Positions 1 to 7,466 of a stretch of 15,104 nucleotides of DNA are shown piece after piece (the stretch's first letter is position 1; each line of letters starts with the position of its first letter). The DNA comes from Candidatus Spyradosoma merdigallinarum (lineage in GTDB: Bacteria; Verrucomicrobiota; Verrucomicrobiia; Opitutales; UBA953): assembly GCA_018713755.1 (NCBI GenBank), contig DVOG01000095.1, positions 1 to 15,104 of the forward strand, read 5' to 3'. A program made the position numbers and the translations under genes. The notes beneath the pieces are model-generated. The model was given only the letters and a program-made list of their open reading frames with translations. It was not told the origin of the DNA and searched no databases.

Positions 1-11
1 TTTTCAAGCAT
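1..11 (-). CDS. Possible start of a minus-strand gene cut by the window edge
   Basis: Read on the minus strand, an ATG at 11-9 is followed by CTT and GAA codons (Met-Leu-Glu) and then leaves the window. It is preceded by a run of nine A, and lies 42 bases downstream of the tex stop codon in the same direction. Only three codons are visible, so no function can be given, and the ATG may be chance. Confidence 0.2.
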
Positions 12-53
12 TTTTTTTTTCTGAGCATGAGAACGGAAACGGCCGCCGGCGCC

Positions 54-2357
54 TCATTTGAAGAAATCTCCAAGCGACCCGAAGCTGCTTCCGCCGCGCC
101 CGCCGGACGAATGCCGCCGAGGCGTTCCCGCGTCGACCCCGCGGCGGGAACGAGACACGCAGCCCGAAAAGCTTTCGCGCACGCCGCGGGAAGCTTTTTC
201 CGGACGCGTCTTCATCGAAAGCCCGATGCGGGAACGCGCGGCGTCGACTTCCGTGACGACGACGGAAACGCGCTGCCCGACTTTTACGACGTCCGCCGGA
301 TTGCTCACGAAACGGTCCGAAAGCTGCGAAACGTGAACGAGCCCGTCCTGGTGCACGCCGACGTCCACGAACGCCCCGAACGCCGTGACGTTCGTCACGA
401 TGCCCGGCAGGCGCATGCCTTCTTTCAGGTCGGAAATTTCCCGCACGCCTTCCTTGAACGAAAACGCTTCGAATTTTTCTCGCGGGTCGCGTCCGGGCTT
501 TTCGAGCTCGCCGAGAATGTCGCGCAGCGTCGGCAGCCCCGCGTCCTCGGAAACGTATTTTTCCGGACGAATGCGGGAACGCAGTCCGCCGTCGGCGAGC
601 AAGGCGGAAACGTCCGCGCCGAGGTCTTTCGCCATGCGTTCGACGAGCGCGTAGCGCTCCGGATGCACGGCGGAAGCGTCGAGCGGATGCTCGCCGCCGC
701 GGATGCGCAGAAATCCCGCGCATTGCTCGAAGGTTTTTTCGCCGAGCCGCGGCACGCGCTTCAGCTCGCCGCGGGAACGGAACGCGCCGTGCGCGTCGCG
801 GTAGGCGACGATTTCCGCTGCGATGCCCGCGTTCAGCCCGGAAACGTAGCTCAGAAGCTGCTTCGAGGCCGTGTTGACTTCGACGCCGACGCGGTTCACG
901 CAGGAGACGACCGTGTCGTCGAGCGCGCGTTTCAGCGCGGTCTGGTTCACGTCGTGCTGGTATTGCCCGACGCCGATGCTCTTCGGATCGATTTTCACCA
1001 GCTCCGCGAGCGGGTCCATCAGCCGACGCCCGATGGAAACCGCGCCGCGCACCGTGATGTCCTCGTTCGGGAACTCCTCGCGCGCCGCTTCGCTCGCCGA
1101 ATAAATCGACGCGCCGCTTTCGTTCACGACGACGACGGGAACGTCCGCCGGCAAGCCGCATTCGCGCACGAAAAGCTCCGTTTCTCGGGAAGCCGTTCCG
1201 TTGCCGATCGCGATCGCCTGCACCTTGAACTGCGAACAGAGCACGCGGAGGCGCGTTCCCGCGTCTTCGCGCTGACGCGGCGATCCCGCCGTCGGGAACA
1301 CGACTTCGTGATGCAGCAGCTTGCCCTGCGCGTCGAGCACGACGAGCTTGCAGCCGGTGCGGAATCCGGGATCGAGCGCGAGCACACTTTTCTGCCCGAG
1401 CGCCGGCGCCATCAGCAGTTCGACGGCGTTGGCGGCGAAAACGCGGATTGCCTCCTCGTCCGCCTTTTCCTTCGATTTCAGCCGCGCCTCGGTCTCGAGC
1501 GACGGACCGAGCAGGCGCTTCCACGCGTCGCGCACCGCCTCCCGCACCGCGTTCCCGCCGCCGCCGTTCCCGCGGACGAAAAGGCGCTCCAGGCGCGAAA
1601 CCGCCGCGTCCTCGTCCACGGTGATGCGGAAAAACAGAAAACCTTCCTTTTCTCCGCGCCGAATCGCGAGCACGCGATGCGACGGCGCCGCGGCGAGCGG
1701 TTCTTTCCATTCGAAATAATCGCGGAATTTCGCCCCTTCTTCTTCCTTGCCGCGAATGACCGCGGAGGAAAGCACCGCGGTTTTTTCGAAAAGCTCGCGG
1801 CAGGAGGCGCGCGCGTCTTTGTCTTCGGAAACGCGCTCGGCGATGATGTCGCGCGCTCCGGCGAGCGCGGCGGCGGCGTCGGGAACGCCTTTTTCCTCCG
1901 AGACGAATTTCGCGGCTTCCGCGGCGGGATCGACGTCCTGATTTCCGAAGACGAAATCGGCGAGCGGCTCGAGCCCGCGTTCCCGCGCGGCGGTCGCGCG
2001 CGTGCGCCGCTTCGGTTTGTAGGGCGCGTAAAGGTCTTCGAGCTCCGTCGGCGTTCCCGCCTTTTTGACGGCGGCTTCCAAGGCCGGCAAAAGGTGCCCG
2101 TTTTCGGCGAGCGATTTCAGAATCGAAGCGCGGCGCGCGTCGAGTTCCCGCAACTGCTCGAGGCGGTCGCGGACGGCCGCGATCTGCACTTCGTCCATTT
2201 CGCCCGTGGCTTCTTTGCGGTAGCGCGCGATGAACGGCACGGTCGCGCCGCCGTCGAGCAAACCGACGACGGCCGCCGCGCGTCCGACGGCGAGCCCCAG
2301 TTCCTGCGCGATGCGGCGCGCGTGCGCCGCCGTATTTTCAGAAAATGTCTCTGTCAT
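54..2357 (-). CDS. tex: Tex-family RNA-binding transcription accessory protein
   Basis: The 767-residue product has the full length and domain order of bacterial Tex, a cytoplasmic nucleic-acid-binding protein linked to transcription and homologous to eukaryotic Spt6. The helical Tex N-terminal region spans about residues 1-190 and includes LEDLYAPYKPKRRTRA near 107, a family hallmark. A YqgF/RNase H-like domain starts near 324 (LALDPGFRTG). Helix-hairpin-helix repeats follow (NTASKQLLSYVSGLN and RVPRLGEKTFEQCAGFLRI). An S1 RNA-binding domain occupies about 647-715 (GIVTNVTAFGAFVDVGVHQDG), and a Ser/Gly/Arg-rich tail fills the last 50 residues. The ATG at 2357 fits the family N-terminus but has no Shine-Dalgarno: eleven T directly precede it on the coding strand. 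The gene carries ten copies of the 9-mer GCGGGAACG/CGTTCCCGC. It is divergent from the histone-tail gene. Identification is firm; the biochemical role is from family knowledge. Confidence 0.96.
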   Translation of the reverse strand: MTETFSENTAAHARRIAQELGLAVGRAAAVVGLLDGGATVPFIARYRKEATGEMDEVQIAAVRDRLEQLRELDARRASILKSLAENGHLLPALEAAVKKAGTPTELEDLYAPYKPKRRTRATAARERGLEPLADFVFGNQDVDPAAEAAKFVSEEKGVPDAAAALAGARDIIAERVSEDKDARASCRELFEKTAVLSSAVIRGKEEEGAKFRDYFEWKEPLAAAPSHRVLAIRRGEKEGFLFFRITVDEDAAVSRLERLFVRGNGGGGNAVREAVRDAWKRLLGPSLETEARLKSKEKADEEAIRVFAANAVELLMAPALGQKSVLALDPGFRTGCKLVVLDAQGKLLHHEVVFPTAGSPRQREDAGTRLRVLCSQFKVQAIAIGNGTASRETELFVRECGLPADVPVVVVNESGASIYSASEAAREEFPNEDITVRGAVSIGRRLMDPLAELVKIDPKSIGVGQYQHDVNQTALKRALDDTVVSCVNRVGVEVNTASKQLLSYVSGLNAGIAAEIVAYRDAHGAFRSRGELKRVPRLGEKTFEQCAGFLRIRGGEHPLDASAVHPERYALVERMAKDLGADVSALLADGGLRSRIRPEKYVSEDAGLPTLRDILGELEKPGRDPREKFEAFSFKEGVREISDLKEGMRLPGIVTNVTAFGAFVDVGVHQDGLVHVSQLSDRFVSNPADVVKVGQRVSVVVTEVDAARSRIGLSMKTRPEKASRGVRESFSGCVSRSRRGVDAGTPRRHSSGGRGGSSFGSLGDFFK

Positions 2358-2468
2358 AAAAAAAAAAATCGCGCGTTATTTCAGCGGATTTCGATGTTCC
2401 GCACGAACGTTTTTTTTTCGCGGGAACGGCAACGTCCGCCCGCGGCGCGCATTTGTCGTCGTTAGCTG

Positions 2469-2497
2469 TTGACCTGACGCTTTTTTTTCTGTAATTT
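2469..2497 (+). promoter_or_regulatory. Sigma70-like promoter of the histone-tail gene
   Basis: TTGACC at 2469-2474 and TAATTT at 2492-2497 are separated by exactly 17 bases, so transcription should begin near 2504 and give a leader of about 28 bases before the ATG at 2533. The spacer contains a run of eight T (2481-2488). It is the best promoter in the window and sits in the divergent gap between tex and this gene. Confidence 0.7.
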
Positions 2498-2532
2498 GAA
2501 CAGACATTCTTAATTGAATTGTCGACTAAGGT

Positions 2533-3003
2533 ATGAAAAAGACTGCAAAGACCACGGCCGCCAAAGGCTGTGCGAAAACGAAAGCCGCCGCCGGCGCGAA
2601 GAAAGTTACGGCTTCTGCTCCCGCGGCGAAAAAGACGGGAGCGGCGAAGCCCGTCGCCAAGACGGCTGCCGCTCCGGCTAAGAAGACGGCGAGCGCGGCG
2701 GTCAAGCCGGCTGCTGCGCCCGCTTCCGCGAAGAAATCCTCCGCGAAAAAAGTGACGCGCATCGTCGCGCACGTCGACGTCGGATGGGGAAACATGCTCT
2801 ACATCCGCGGCGAAGGCGCGGGGCTGAGCTGGGAACAGGGCGTTCCGATGATCTGCAACAACGGCAGCGAATGGCATTGGATTGCGGAAACGGAAGACGG
2901 TCCGATCTCGTTCAAGTTCCTCGTGAACGACGAAAAGTGGGCGCTCGGCGAAAACGTCACCATCAACGCCGGGGACGTTCACATTTCCGACCCGGCTTTC
3001 TGA
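2533..3003 (+). CDS. Histone H1-like Lys/Ala-rich tail fused to a carbohydrate-binding-like domain
   Basis: The 156-residue protein has two unlike halves. Residues 1-74 are nearly all Lys, Ala, Pro, Ser and Thr (KKTAKTT, KKTGAAKP, AKKTASAAVKPAA), like histone H1 or chlamydial Hc tails, with no signal peptide. Residues 75-156 form a compact beta-rich domain whose spacing of aromatics and glycines (GWGNMLYIRGEG, LSWEQG, WHWIAE, ISFKFLVNDEKWALGEN) resembles CBM20/CBM48 or AMPK-type glycogen-binding E-set domains. The domain assignment is by eye and not certain. Plausible roles are glycogen or starch association, or DNA binding through the basic tail; neither is shown. The ATG at 2533 has a weak AAGG close upstream and follows a strong promoter. 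The gene is monocistronic: a terminator follows the stop. It contains no exact copy of the dispersed 9-mer. Confidence 0.85.
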   Translation: MKKTAKTTAAKGCAKTKAAAGAKKVTASAPAAKKTGAAKPVAKTAAAPAKKTASAAVKPAAAPASAKKSSAKKVTRIVAHVDVGWGNMLYIRGEGAGLSWEQGVPMICNNGSEWHWIAETEDGPISFKFLVNDEKWALGENVTINAGDVHISDPAF

Positions 3004-3026
3004 AAAAGCCGCCCGGAAACACAGAC

Positions 3027-3063
3027 AAGCGCGTTCTCTCTTTTTGCGGGAACGCGTTTTTCT
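3027..3063 (+). terminator. Rho-independent terminator after the histone-tail gene
   Basis: AAGCGCGTTC (3027-3036) pairs with GAACGCGTTT (3050-3059) around a 13-base loop, including one G-T pair, and runs into a T-rich tail. The right arm is part of a GCGGGAACG motif copy at 3046-3054. Its position 24 bases after the stop supports termination, and shows that the following ORF does not begin upstream of it. Confidence 0.8.
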
Positions 3064-3106
3064 TTTCTCTCCGCGCCCCGCGGAACGCCGGACATTTCTT
3101 TTTCTC

Positions 3107-4075
3107 ATGATTCGAATTTCGTCAGCAGCAAAAACGCTCGGCGCCTGCGCCGGCGCGCTGTTCCCGCTCGTCGCCGCGGCGCAGCCGGACGTTCCCGCGC
3201 CGACGCGCGGCGCGTTCTCGATTCTCGACGACAACGATTTCTTCGGAGGCTGGTCGGACAAATACTATACGAACCACACGCGGCTCGCGCTCACGCTCGG
3301 CGCGGACGCGGCGGCGGACAGATTTCGCGGCTCGTGGTTCTTTTCTCTCGGCCAAGAAATGTACACGCCGCGGGAACGCGAGGCGGAAGTTCCCGACCCG
3401 CGCGACCATCCTTACGCCGGCTACCTCTACGCCTCCGGCGGGAAAGCGCTTTTTTCCGACGACCTCGCGATCGCGGCGGAAATCCAGATCGGCTTGACGG
3501 GCGACGCCTCGCTCGCGGAAGAAGCGCAGAAGGAATACCACCGCATTTTGGACGAAATCCGCCCGCAGGGCTGGGACACGCAAATCGACGGCCGCCTCGT
3601 CGGGCAGGCGCTCGGCGAAATCCGCCGCCGCTTCGTGCTTGACGGCGCCTGCGGGAACGGCGCATGGGGAACGGACCTCATCGCGCGCGGCTTCGGCGGC
3701 TTCGGAAACTTGCGCGGGCAGCTTTCCGCGGGAGCGCAACTCCGCGCGGGCTGGAATCTGCCGAAAGATTTCGGCGCGGCGTCGATGCGGCAAAGCACCT
3801 CCGTCGTCTTCGACCCGGAAGTCAACCGCTCCCTCTACGGATTTTTCGACGTGCAGGCGGACGCCGTGTTCTGGGACGAAACGCTCACGGGAAACAACGG
3901 CGACGGCGCGGACATTTACGCCTACCCGCTCGCCGCGCAGTTCACGATCGGCGTCTGCGCCGTTTACGACCGTTTCATGCTCTCGGTTTTCCAGGCGTTC
4001 CGCAGCAAGGATTTTTCCTCGCAGGACAAGGATTTTTTCGCTTACGGCGGATTCAAGTTCTCCGTTTTCTTCTGA
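3107..4075 (+). CDS. LpxR-family (DUF2219) outer-membrane lipid A deacylase
   Basis: The 322-residue product begins with a signal peptide (basic MIRISSAAK, then a hydrophobic stretch) with likely cleavage after VAAA near residue 25. The mature part matches the LpxR/DUF2219 family, beta-barrel enzymes that remove the 3'-acyloxyacyl group of lipid A at the outer membrane. Family signatures seen are the Asn43-Asp44 pair in DDNDFFGGW, DKYYTNHTRLALT, LGQEMYTP, RDHPYAGYLY at about 100-108, and EYHRILDEIRPQGWDTQ with His145 as the likely catalytic histidine. The chain ends in Phe-Phe, as outer-membrane barrels often do. The ATG at 3107 is chosen because a longer in-frame ORF back to 3044 would overlap the preceding terminator and bury the signal peptide. 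No Shine-Dalgarno is visible. The stop is six bases before the methyltransferase ATG, so the two are probably co-transcribed. Confidence 0.88.
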   Translation: MIRISSAAKTLGACAGALFPLVAAAQPDVPAPTRGAFSILDDNDFFGGWSDKYYTNHTRLALTLGADAAADRFRGSWFFSLGQEMYTPREREAEVPDPRDHPYAGYLYASGGKALFSDDLAIAAEIQIGLTGDASLAEEAQKEYHRILDEIRPQGWDTQIDGRLVGQALGEIRRRFVLDGACGNGAWGTDLIARGFGGFGNLRGQLSAGAQLRAGWNLPKDFGAASMRQSTSVVFDPEVNRSLYGFFDVQADAVFWDETLTGNNGDGADIYAYPLAAQFTIGVCAVYDRFMLSVFQAFRSKDFSSQDKDFFAYGGFKFSVFF

Positions 4076-4081
4076 GAAAAA

Positions 4082-5092
4082 ATGAGCGTTCCCGCCGACA
4101 TCCGCGCCGTTCTGCGTTCCCGCGCCGCCGCCTGCGGCGGGAAAATGAGCTTTCGCGACTTTTCCGAAATCGCGCTTTTCGATCCCGCGTTCGGCTACTA
4201 CCGACAGAAGCGGGAACGCGTCGGGCGCGCCGCGGGAACGGACTTCTACACGGCGGCGAGCCTCGGCGAAGTCTTCGGGCGGCTCGTCGCGAACGCCGCG
4301 CAAACGCTGCTCGGCGCAGAGGAAGACCTGCGCGGCTATGCGCTCGTCGAAATCGGATCCGAGCCCGGGCAGACGCACTTCGACGCGCTGCGCGGACGCT
4401 TCGCGGAAATCCGCGCCGTGCGGCTCGGAGACGCCCTGGAAATTCCGGAAAAAGCCGTCGTCTTCGCGAACGAGCTTTTCGACGCCCAGCCCTTTCACCG
4501 CCTCGTTTCCCGCGCGGGAACGTGGGAGGAATGCGGCGTCGAGGAAGACCCGCGGGAACCCGGCGCATGGCGCGAGACGCGCCTCGACGCGCTTTCCTCC
4601 GACGCGCTGGAAGCCTTCGCGGCCGACGTTCCCGCGCCGGCGGAAGACGGCTGGCGGCTCGACGTCCCGCTCGACGCGGAGCCGCTCCTGAAAAAAATTC
4701 TCGCGGGGAACTGGCGCGGCGCGGCGATTTTTCCGGACTACGGGAAAACCGTCGCCGACTGTCTCGACGCGTATCCGGAAGGGACGGCGCGCGCGTATTT
4801 CAGGCACCGCCAAAGCAACGCGCTCACGTTCGCGCCGGGAGAACAGGATCTGACCTGCCATGTGCTTTGGGACCGGCTGAGGCCGATTTTTCCCGCCTGC
4901 GGATTTTCCGCGGGAACGGTGCTGCGGCAGGAAGCGTTTTTCATGAAATTCGCGCGGGAAGAAATCGGGCGCATCGTCGCGGGAACGTCGCCGGAAGCCG
5001 CGCGGGAACGCGCCGTACTCACGGAGCTGCTGCATCCGGCGAAAATGGGACACGCCTTTCAGGTGCTGTTCGGCACACGACCGCCGCGATGA
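4082..5092 (+). CDS. MidA/NDUFAF7-family (DUF185) SAM-dependent methyltransferase
   Basis: The 336-residue protein follows the family pattern from end to end: the N-terminal MSFRDFSEIALFDPAFGYY, the AGTDFYTAASLGEVFG segment near 51-66, the SAM-binding strand LVEIGSEPG at 88-96, and the hallmark FANELFDAQPFHR at 128-140. A C-terminal half with PDYGKTVADCL and LTFAPGEQDLTCHV follows. The mitochondrial member NDUFAF7 methylates an arginine in complex I; bacterial substrates are unclear. The second glycine of the usual E-x-G-x-G-x-G loop is Glu here (GSEPG), which is atypical. The gene starts six bases after the LpxR-family stop. It carries nine exact copies of the dispersed 9-mer in about 1 kb, the highest density in the window, read as AGT, RER and VPA tripeptides. 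Family is clear; the target is unknown. Confidence 0.9.
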   Translation: MSVPADIRAVLRSRAAACGGKMSFRDFSEIALFDPAFGYYRQKRERVGRAAGTDFYTAASLGEVFGRLVANAAQTLLGAEEDLRGYALVEIGSEPGQTHFDALRGRFAEIRAVRLGDALEIPEKAVVFANELFDAQPFHRLVSRAGTWEECGVEEDPREPGAWRETRLDALSSDALEAFAADVPAPAEDGWRLDVPLDAEPLLKKILAGNWRGAAIFPDYGKTVADCLDAYPEGTARAYFRHRQSNALTFAPGEQDLTCHVLWDRLRPIFPACGFSAGTVLRQEAFFMKFAREEIGRIVAGTSPEAARERAVLTELLHPAKMGHAFQVLFGTRPPR

Positions 5093-5098
5093 GGAAAA

Positions 5099-5153
5099 GC
5101 GGGAACGCCGCCCGGGACATCGCGCGAAAAAAAACGGAACGCGCCGTTCCCGC
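5099..5153. repeat. Inverted pair of 9-mer motifs in the convergent gap
   Basis: GCGGGAACG at 5099-5107 and CGTTCCCGC at 5145-5153 form a perfect 9-bp inverted repeat with 37 bases between the arms. It fills the 64-base gap between the converging methyltransferase and ruvX genes. The right arm also takes part in the tighter hairpin at 5136-5150. Confidence 0.75.
5127..5150 (-). terminator. Rho-independent terminator of the ruvX-end transcript
   Basis: On the minus strand GGAACG, a three-base GCG loop and CGTTCC form a six-pair hairpin followed by G and eight T (plus-strand A run 5127-5134). It begins seven bases beyond the ruvX stop. One arm comes from a copy of the dispersed motif. Confidence 0.7.
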
Positions 5154-5156
5154 GAG

Positions 5157-5603
5157 TTAAAAGCCGCCGATGCCGTTCGCGTTGAAGTAATCCTGCAGGA
5201 TGATCGCCGCCGCGCGGGAATCGATTTCGCCCGTCGCGCGATGTTTCCGGCGGGAACGCCCGTCGCGGCCGCCTTTGCGTTTGGCGGACATCCCGGCTTC
5301 CGCCGCGTAGCTCGTGAGCGTCTCGTCGGTCCGCACGACGGGCAACGCGAAGCGCGCTTCCAGCTGGGCGATGAACGCGTCGACTTCCCGCGCCTTGAAG
5401 CCGACCGATCCGTCCATGTTGACGGGATAGCCGACGACGAGCGTGCCGATGCGCCGCGCTTTGATTTCGGCGGCGATGTGCGCGAGCCGCCCTTCGAAAT
5501 CGGGTTCGACCGCCGCGGGAACGGGCATGGCGATGCCGATTTCGGAGTCGCCGTGCGCCAGCCCGATGCGGCGCTCGCCGTAGTCGATCGCGAGAAAATT
5601 CAT
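5157..5603 (-). CDS. ruvX: Putative pre-16S rRNA nuclease / Holliday junction resolvase-like RuvX (YqgF)
   Basis: The 148-residue product is the usual size for this RNase H-fold family, which processes the 5' end of 16S rRNA in E. coli. Acidic motifs are all present: AIDYGERRIGLA with Asp7, the GYPVNMDGS turn at 59-66, DETLTSYAAE with Glu95 and IDSRAAAIILQDYF with Asp128. The Lys/Arg-rich segment between 108 and 123 is the flexible loop typical of the family. The ATG at 5603 gives a native-length N-terminus. No Shine-Dalgarno is seen. It lies 60 bases downstream of the last pseudopilin gene on the same strand, so read-through from that operon is possible, and it ends at a hairpin terminator. 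Identification is strong. Confidence 0.95.
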   Translation of the reverse strand: MNFLAIDYGERRIGLAHGDSEIGIAMPVPAAVEPDFEGRLAHIAAEIKARRIGTLVVGYPVNMDGSVGFKAREVDAFIAQLEARFALPVVRTDETLTSYAAEAGMSAKRKGGRDGRSRRKHRATGEIDSRAAAIILQDYFNANGIGGF

Positions 5604-5663
5604 TTCAGAAAACGCCGCCCGCGCGGGAGCGGCCGAGGAAGAAGAGCACGCGAAGCTTCATCA

Positions 5664-6695
5664 TCATTTCCCGCCGAACATCGGGCAAGCGCGCGAAAAC
5701 GTCGCGCCGTGCTCGAGCAGAATTTCCTCGAACTGCTCCGCAGTGATTTTCCCTGATCCGCCCTGTTCCTGCAGCGCCTGCAGGAGCTCTCTGCCTTCAG
5801 GGCTGAGCACCGTGACGGAAACGTCGGCGGAGCGCAGCGCGCCCGAAGTTTTCCCTTCGAAATCCTCGTCGAGCACGATCGCTCCCGCGCTCGCCGCGAG
5901 AGATTTTTCGAAAGTGACGACTTTCGTTTCCGGGAACAGGTCGCGGAGGCGCTGCACGATTTTAGAATTGTTCACGACGGCGATTTTCCGCTCGCCGTCG
6001 GTAAAATCGTCGAACCAGAAGAAAACGGAAACGTCGACGATGCCGTCCACGAGAAAATTCTGCATTTCCGTGCGCCACGCCGAGGCGGAGTATTTCTTTT
6101 GGTCGGACGGGTCCTCGATCTGATCGCCGCCTTTCCAAAAGCGCGAAGGCAGCTTGGAGGAGGAAGAATCGCCTTTTTGCCCGATGACGTAGGGAAGCGC
6201 GAACTCGAACGTGTCTTCCGCGTTGAGCACGGCGCGATACGTCCCGTAAACGAGATTTCCCGCCGAAGACGAAGAAACGCGCGAGCCGAACGGCGACCGG
6301 TGGGCGAGCTTATAGGAAACCGCGCAGAGGTCGCCGGGGAGCGTCTCCGTCGAGCTGCGGGAGCGTCGGATGCGGTCCTGCGGACGAGCGAAAAACATCA
6401 GCTCCGGCGCGGAATTCTTCGCGATGTTGCCCACGTCGCTCTCGTAGCGCACTTCGAACCACGTGTTCCCGTCGTCGGGCATCGAAGCGGAAAGCAAATC
6501 TTCCTGCATGGCGTCGAGCAGTATGCCGGAATCGGCGTTGGTCGCGAGCGTCGCGACCGTGCGATCGTAAATCCGCAGCATGTTCACGGCAATGTTCGTG
6601 ACGAAGAGCACGAGCACGATCATGATCGCCGTCGCCGCCAAGAGTTCGATCAGCGTGAAGCCTCGCCGCGCGTTTCTTTTTCCGAATTTCTTCAT
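5664..6695 (-). CDS. Type II secretion/pilus pseudopilin, GspJ-like (fourth gene of the run)
   Basis: The 343-residue protein opens with a class III (prepilin) leader: MKKFGKRNARRG then FTLIELLAATAIMIVLVLFV, with cleavage expected between Gly12 and Phe13 and Glu at +5. The rest is a long extracytoplasmic domain without a second membrane segment. Position and length fit a GspJ-type minor pseudopilin, and the protein resembles the longer members of the prepilin cassettes known in Verrucomicrobia (recalled as Verru_Chthon cassette proteins). The ATG at 6695 is fixed by the leader and by a perfect GAGGAG ribosome site (6704-6709) eight bases upstream; an ORF extension to 7142 is rejected because it overlaps the preceding gene. 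The stop at 5664 lies 60 bases before ruvX. There are no exact copies of the dispersed 9-mer. The assembly partner is unknown. Confidence 0.85.
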   Translation of the reverse strand: MKKFGKRNARRGFTLIELLAATAIMIVLVLFVTNIAVNMLRIYDRTVATLATNADSGILLDAMQEDLLSASMPDDGNTWFEVRYESDVGNIAKNSAPELMFFARPQDRIRRSRSSTETLPGDLCAVSYKLAHRSPFGSRVSSSSAGNLVYGTYRAVLNAEDTFEFALPYVIGQKGDSSSSKLPSRFWKGGDQIEDPSDQKKYSASAWRTEMQNFLVDGIVDVSVFFWFDDFTDGERKIAVVNNSKIVQRLRDLFPETKVVTFEKSLAASAGAIVLDEDFEGKTSGALRSADVSVTVLSPEGRELLQALQEQGGSGKITAEQFEEILLEHGATFSRACPMFGGK

Positions 6696-6703
6696 TGCGG
6701 GAA

Positions 6704-6709
6704 CTCCTC
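6704..6709 (-). promoter_or_regulatory. Strong Shine-Dalgarno of the GspJ-like gene
   Basis: GAGGAG on the minus strand lies eight bases before the ATG at 6695. It is the only textbook ribosome-binding site in the window and decides the start of this gene against a much longer in-frame ORF. The spacer is a partial copy (GCGGGAAC, minus one base) of the dispersed motif in reverse orientation. Confidence 0.8.
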
Positions 6710-6721
6710 TTTTTTTTCGTG

Positions 6722-7423
6722 TCAGCGGGAAAGCACCAGGAACTGCGTCAGCACGGGAAGCTGGTCTTCGGTTTCCGCGCTTCCCGGAGAAAACGGATAG
6801 ACGTCGACGGTCAGCGGCAGATACGGGAGCGCGTAGCGGTCGGGATTCGCCGGAAGCGCGCTGCCGACGGCGTACTGCGTCGCGAGCACTTCGCCGTCGC
6901 CGTCCATTTCGACGTAGCGGCCCTCGAGCTGCGGAGAAAGATAGACGCGGAGAAAATACATCGGGCCTTCGACGTCGAGCTCCGTCAGTTCCGCCTGCGT
7001 GGGCGTTCCCGAGGCGCTGTCGCACTTGATGATCTGCATCACGGTCTGCGGCGTCGCGTCGTCCGTCGCGTTCACGCGGCGCTGCACGCAGACGAGAAAC
7101 AGCGCGTCGTCCCAGTTTTTCCCGGTTTTCCCCGAGAGCCATTCGTAGACATAATCGAACGAAGGCTTCGTCATTTGCCCGGCGGAAACGACGGCGGAGC
7201 CGTCCGGGCGCAGCACGGAAGAAACGGATGAGAGCGAGCGGTCCGCGCAGGAATAGACGCCGATCGCCTGCCGCGTCATGATGTTCCGCCCCACGGTTTC
7301 GAAGGTCGCGTTCAGCAGCCCCATGACGGAAAGCATGGCGATGCCGAGCACGGCGAGCGCGAGCAACACTTCGACCAAACTGAAGCCTTTGCGGGAGCGG
7401 GTTGTCTTTGCGGAAAAATTCAT
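6722..7423 (-). CDS. Type II secretion/pilus pseudopilin, GspI-like (third gene of the run)
   Basis: The 233-residue product has a prepilin leader, MNFSAKTTRSRKG then FSLVEVLLALAVLGIAMLSV, with cleavage after Gly13 and Glu at +5. The VEVLLALAVLGIA pattern is typical of GspI/PilV-type minor pseudopilins. The remaining 200 residues are extracytoplasmic, with paired Cys at CVQRR and IIKCDSAS that could form a disulfide, though this is a guess. It lies 43 bases after the GspH-like gene and 26 bases before the GspJ-like gene, so all are likely one transcript. No Shine-Dalgarno precedes the ATG at 7423, but the leader fixes the start. The coding region lacks an exact GCGGGAACG motif; one near match is at about 7003. 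Confidence 0.85.
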   Translation of the reverse strand: MNFSAKTTRSRKGFSLVEVLLALAVLGIAMLSVMGLLNATFETVGRNIMTRQAIGVYSCADRSLSSVSSVLRPDGSAVVSAGQMTKPSFDYVYEWLSGKTGKNWDDALFLVCVQRRVNATDDATPQTVMQIIKCDSASGTPTQAELTELDVEGPMYFLRVYLSPQLEGRYVEMDGDGEVLATQYAVGSALPANPDRYALPYLPLTVDVYPFSPGSAETEDQLPVLTQFLVLSR

Positions 7424-7466
7424 TGTCGGGTTTTAAGCTGAATTGAACGTCTCGGCGGGAACGCCG

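Noticed and set aside
27..2465. 812-codon plus-strand open frame
   Set aside because: It lies antisense over tex, is rich in Arg/Ala/His without domains, and reflects the high-GC codon pattern of the real gene on the other strand.
2538..2760. Lys/Ala-rich repeat as a tandem DNA repeat or CRISPR-like array
   Set aside because: The repetition is only in amino-acid composition; no constant repeat unit or spacer structure exists in the bases.
3122..5053. 643-codon minus-strand open frame
   Set aside because: Antisense to the LpxR-family and methyltransferase genes, which have clear family motifs; the frame has an Arg/Ala-rich, featureless product.
5664..7142. Longer form of the GspJ-like gene
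   Set aside because: The extension overlaps the GspI-like gene and puts the prepilin leader 149 residues inside; the GAGGAG site and leader fix the start at 6695.
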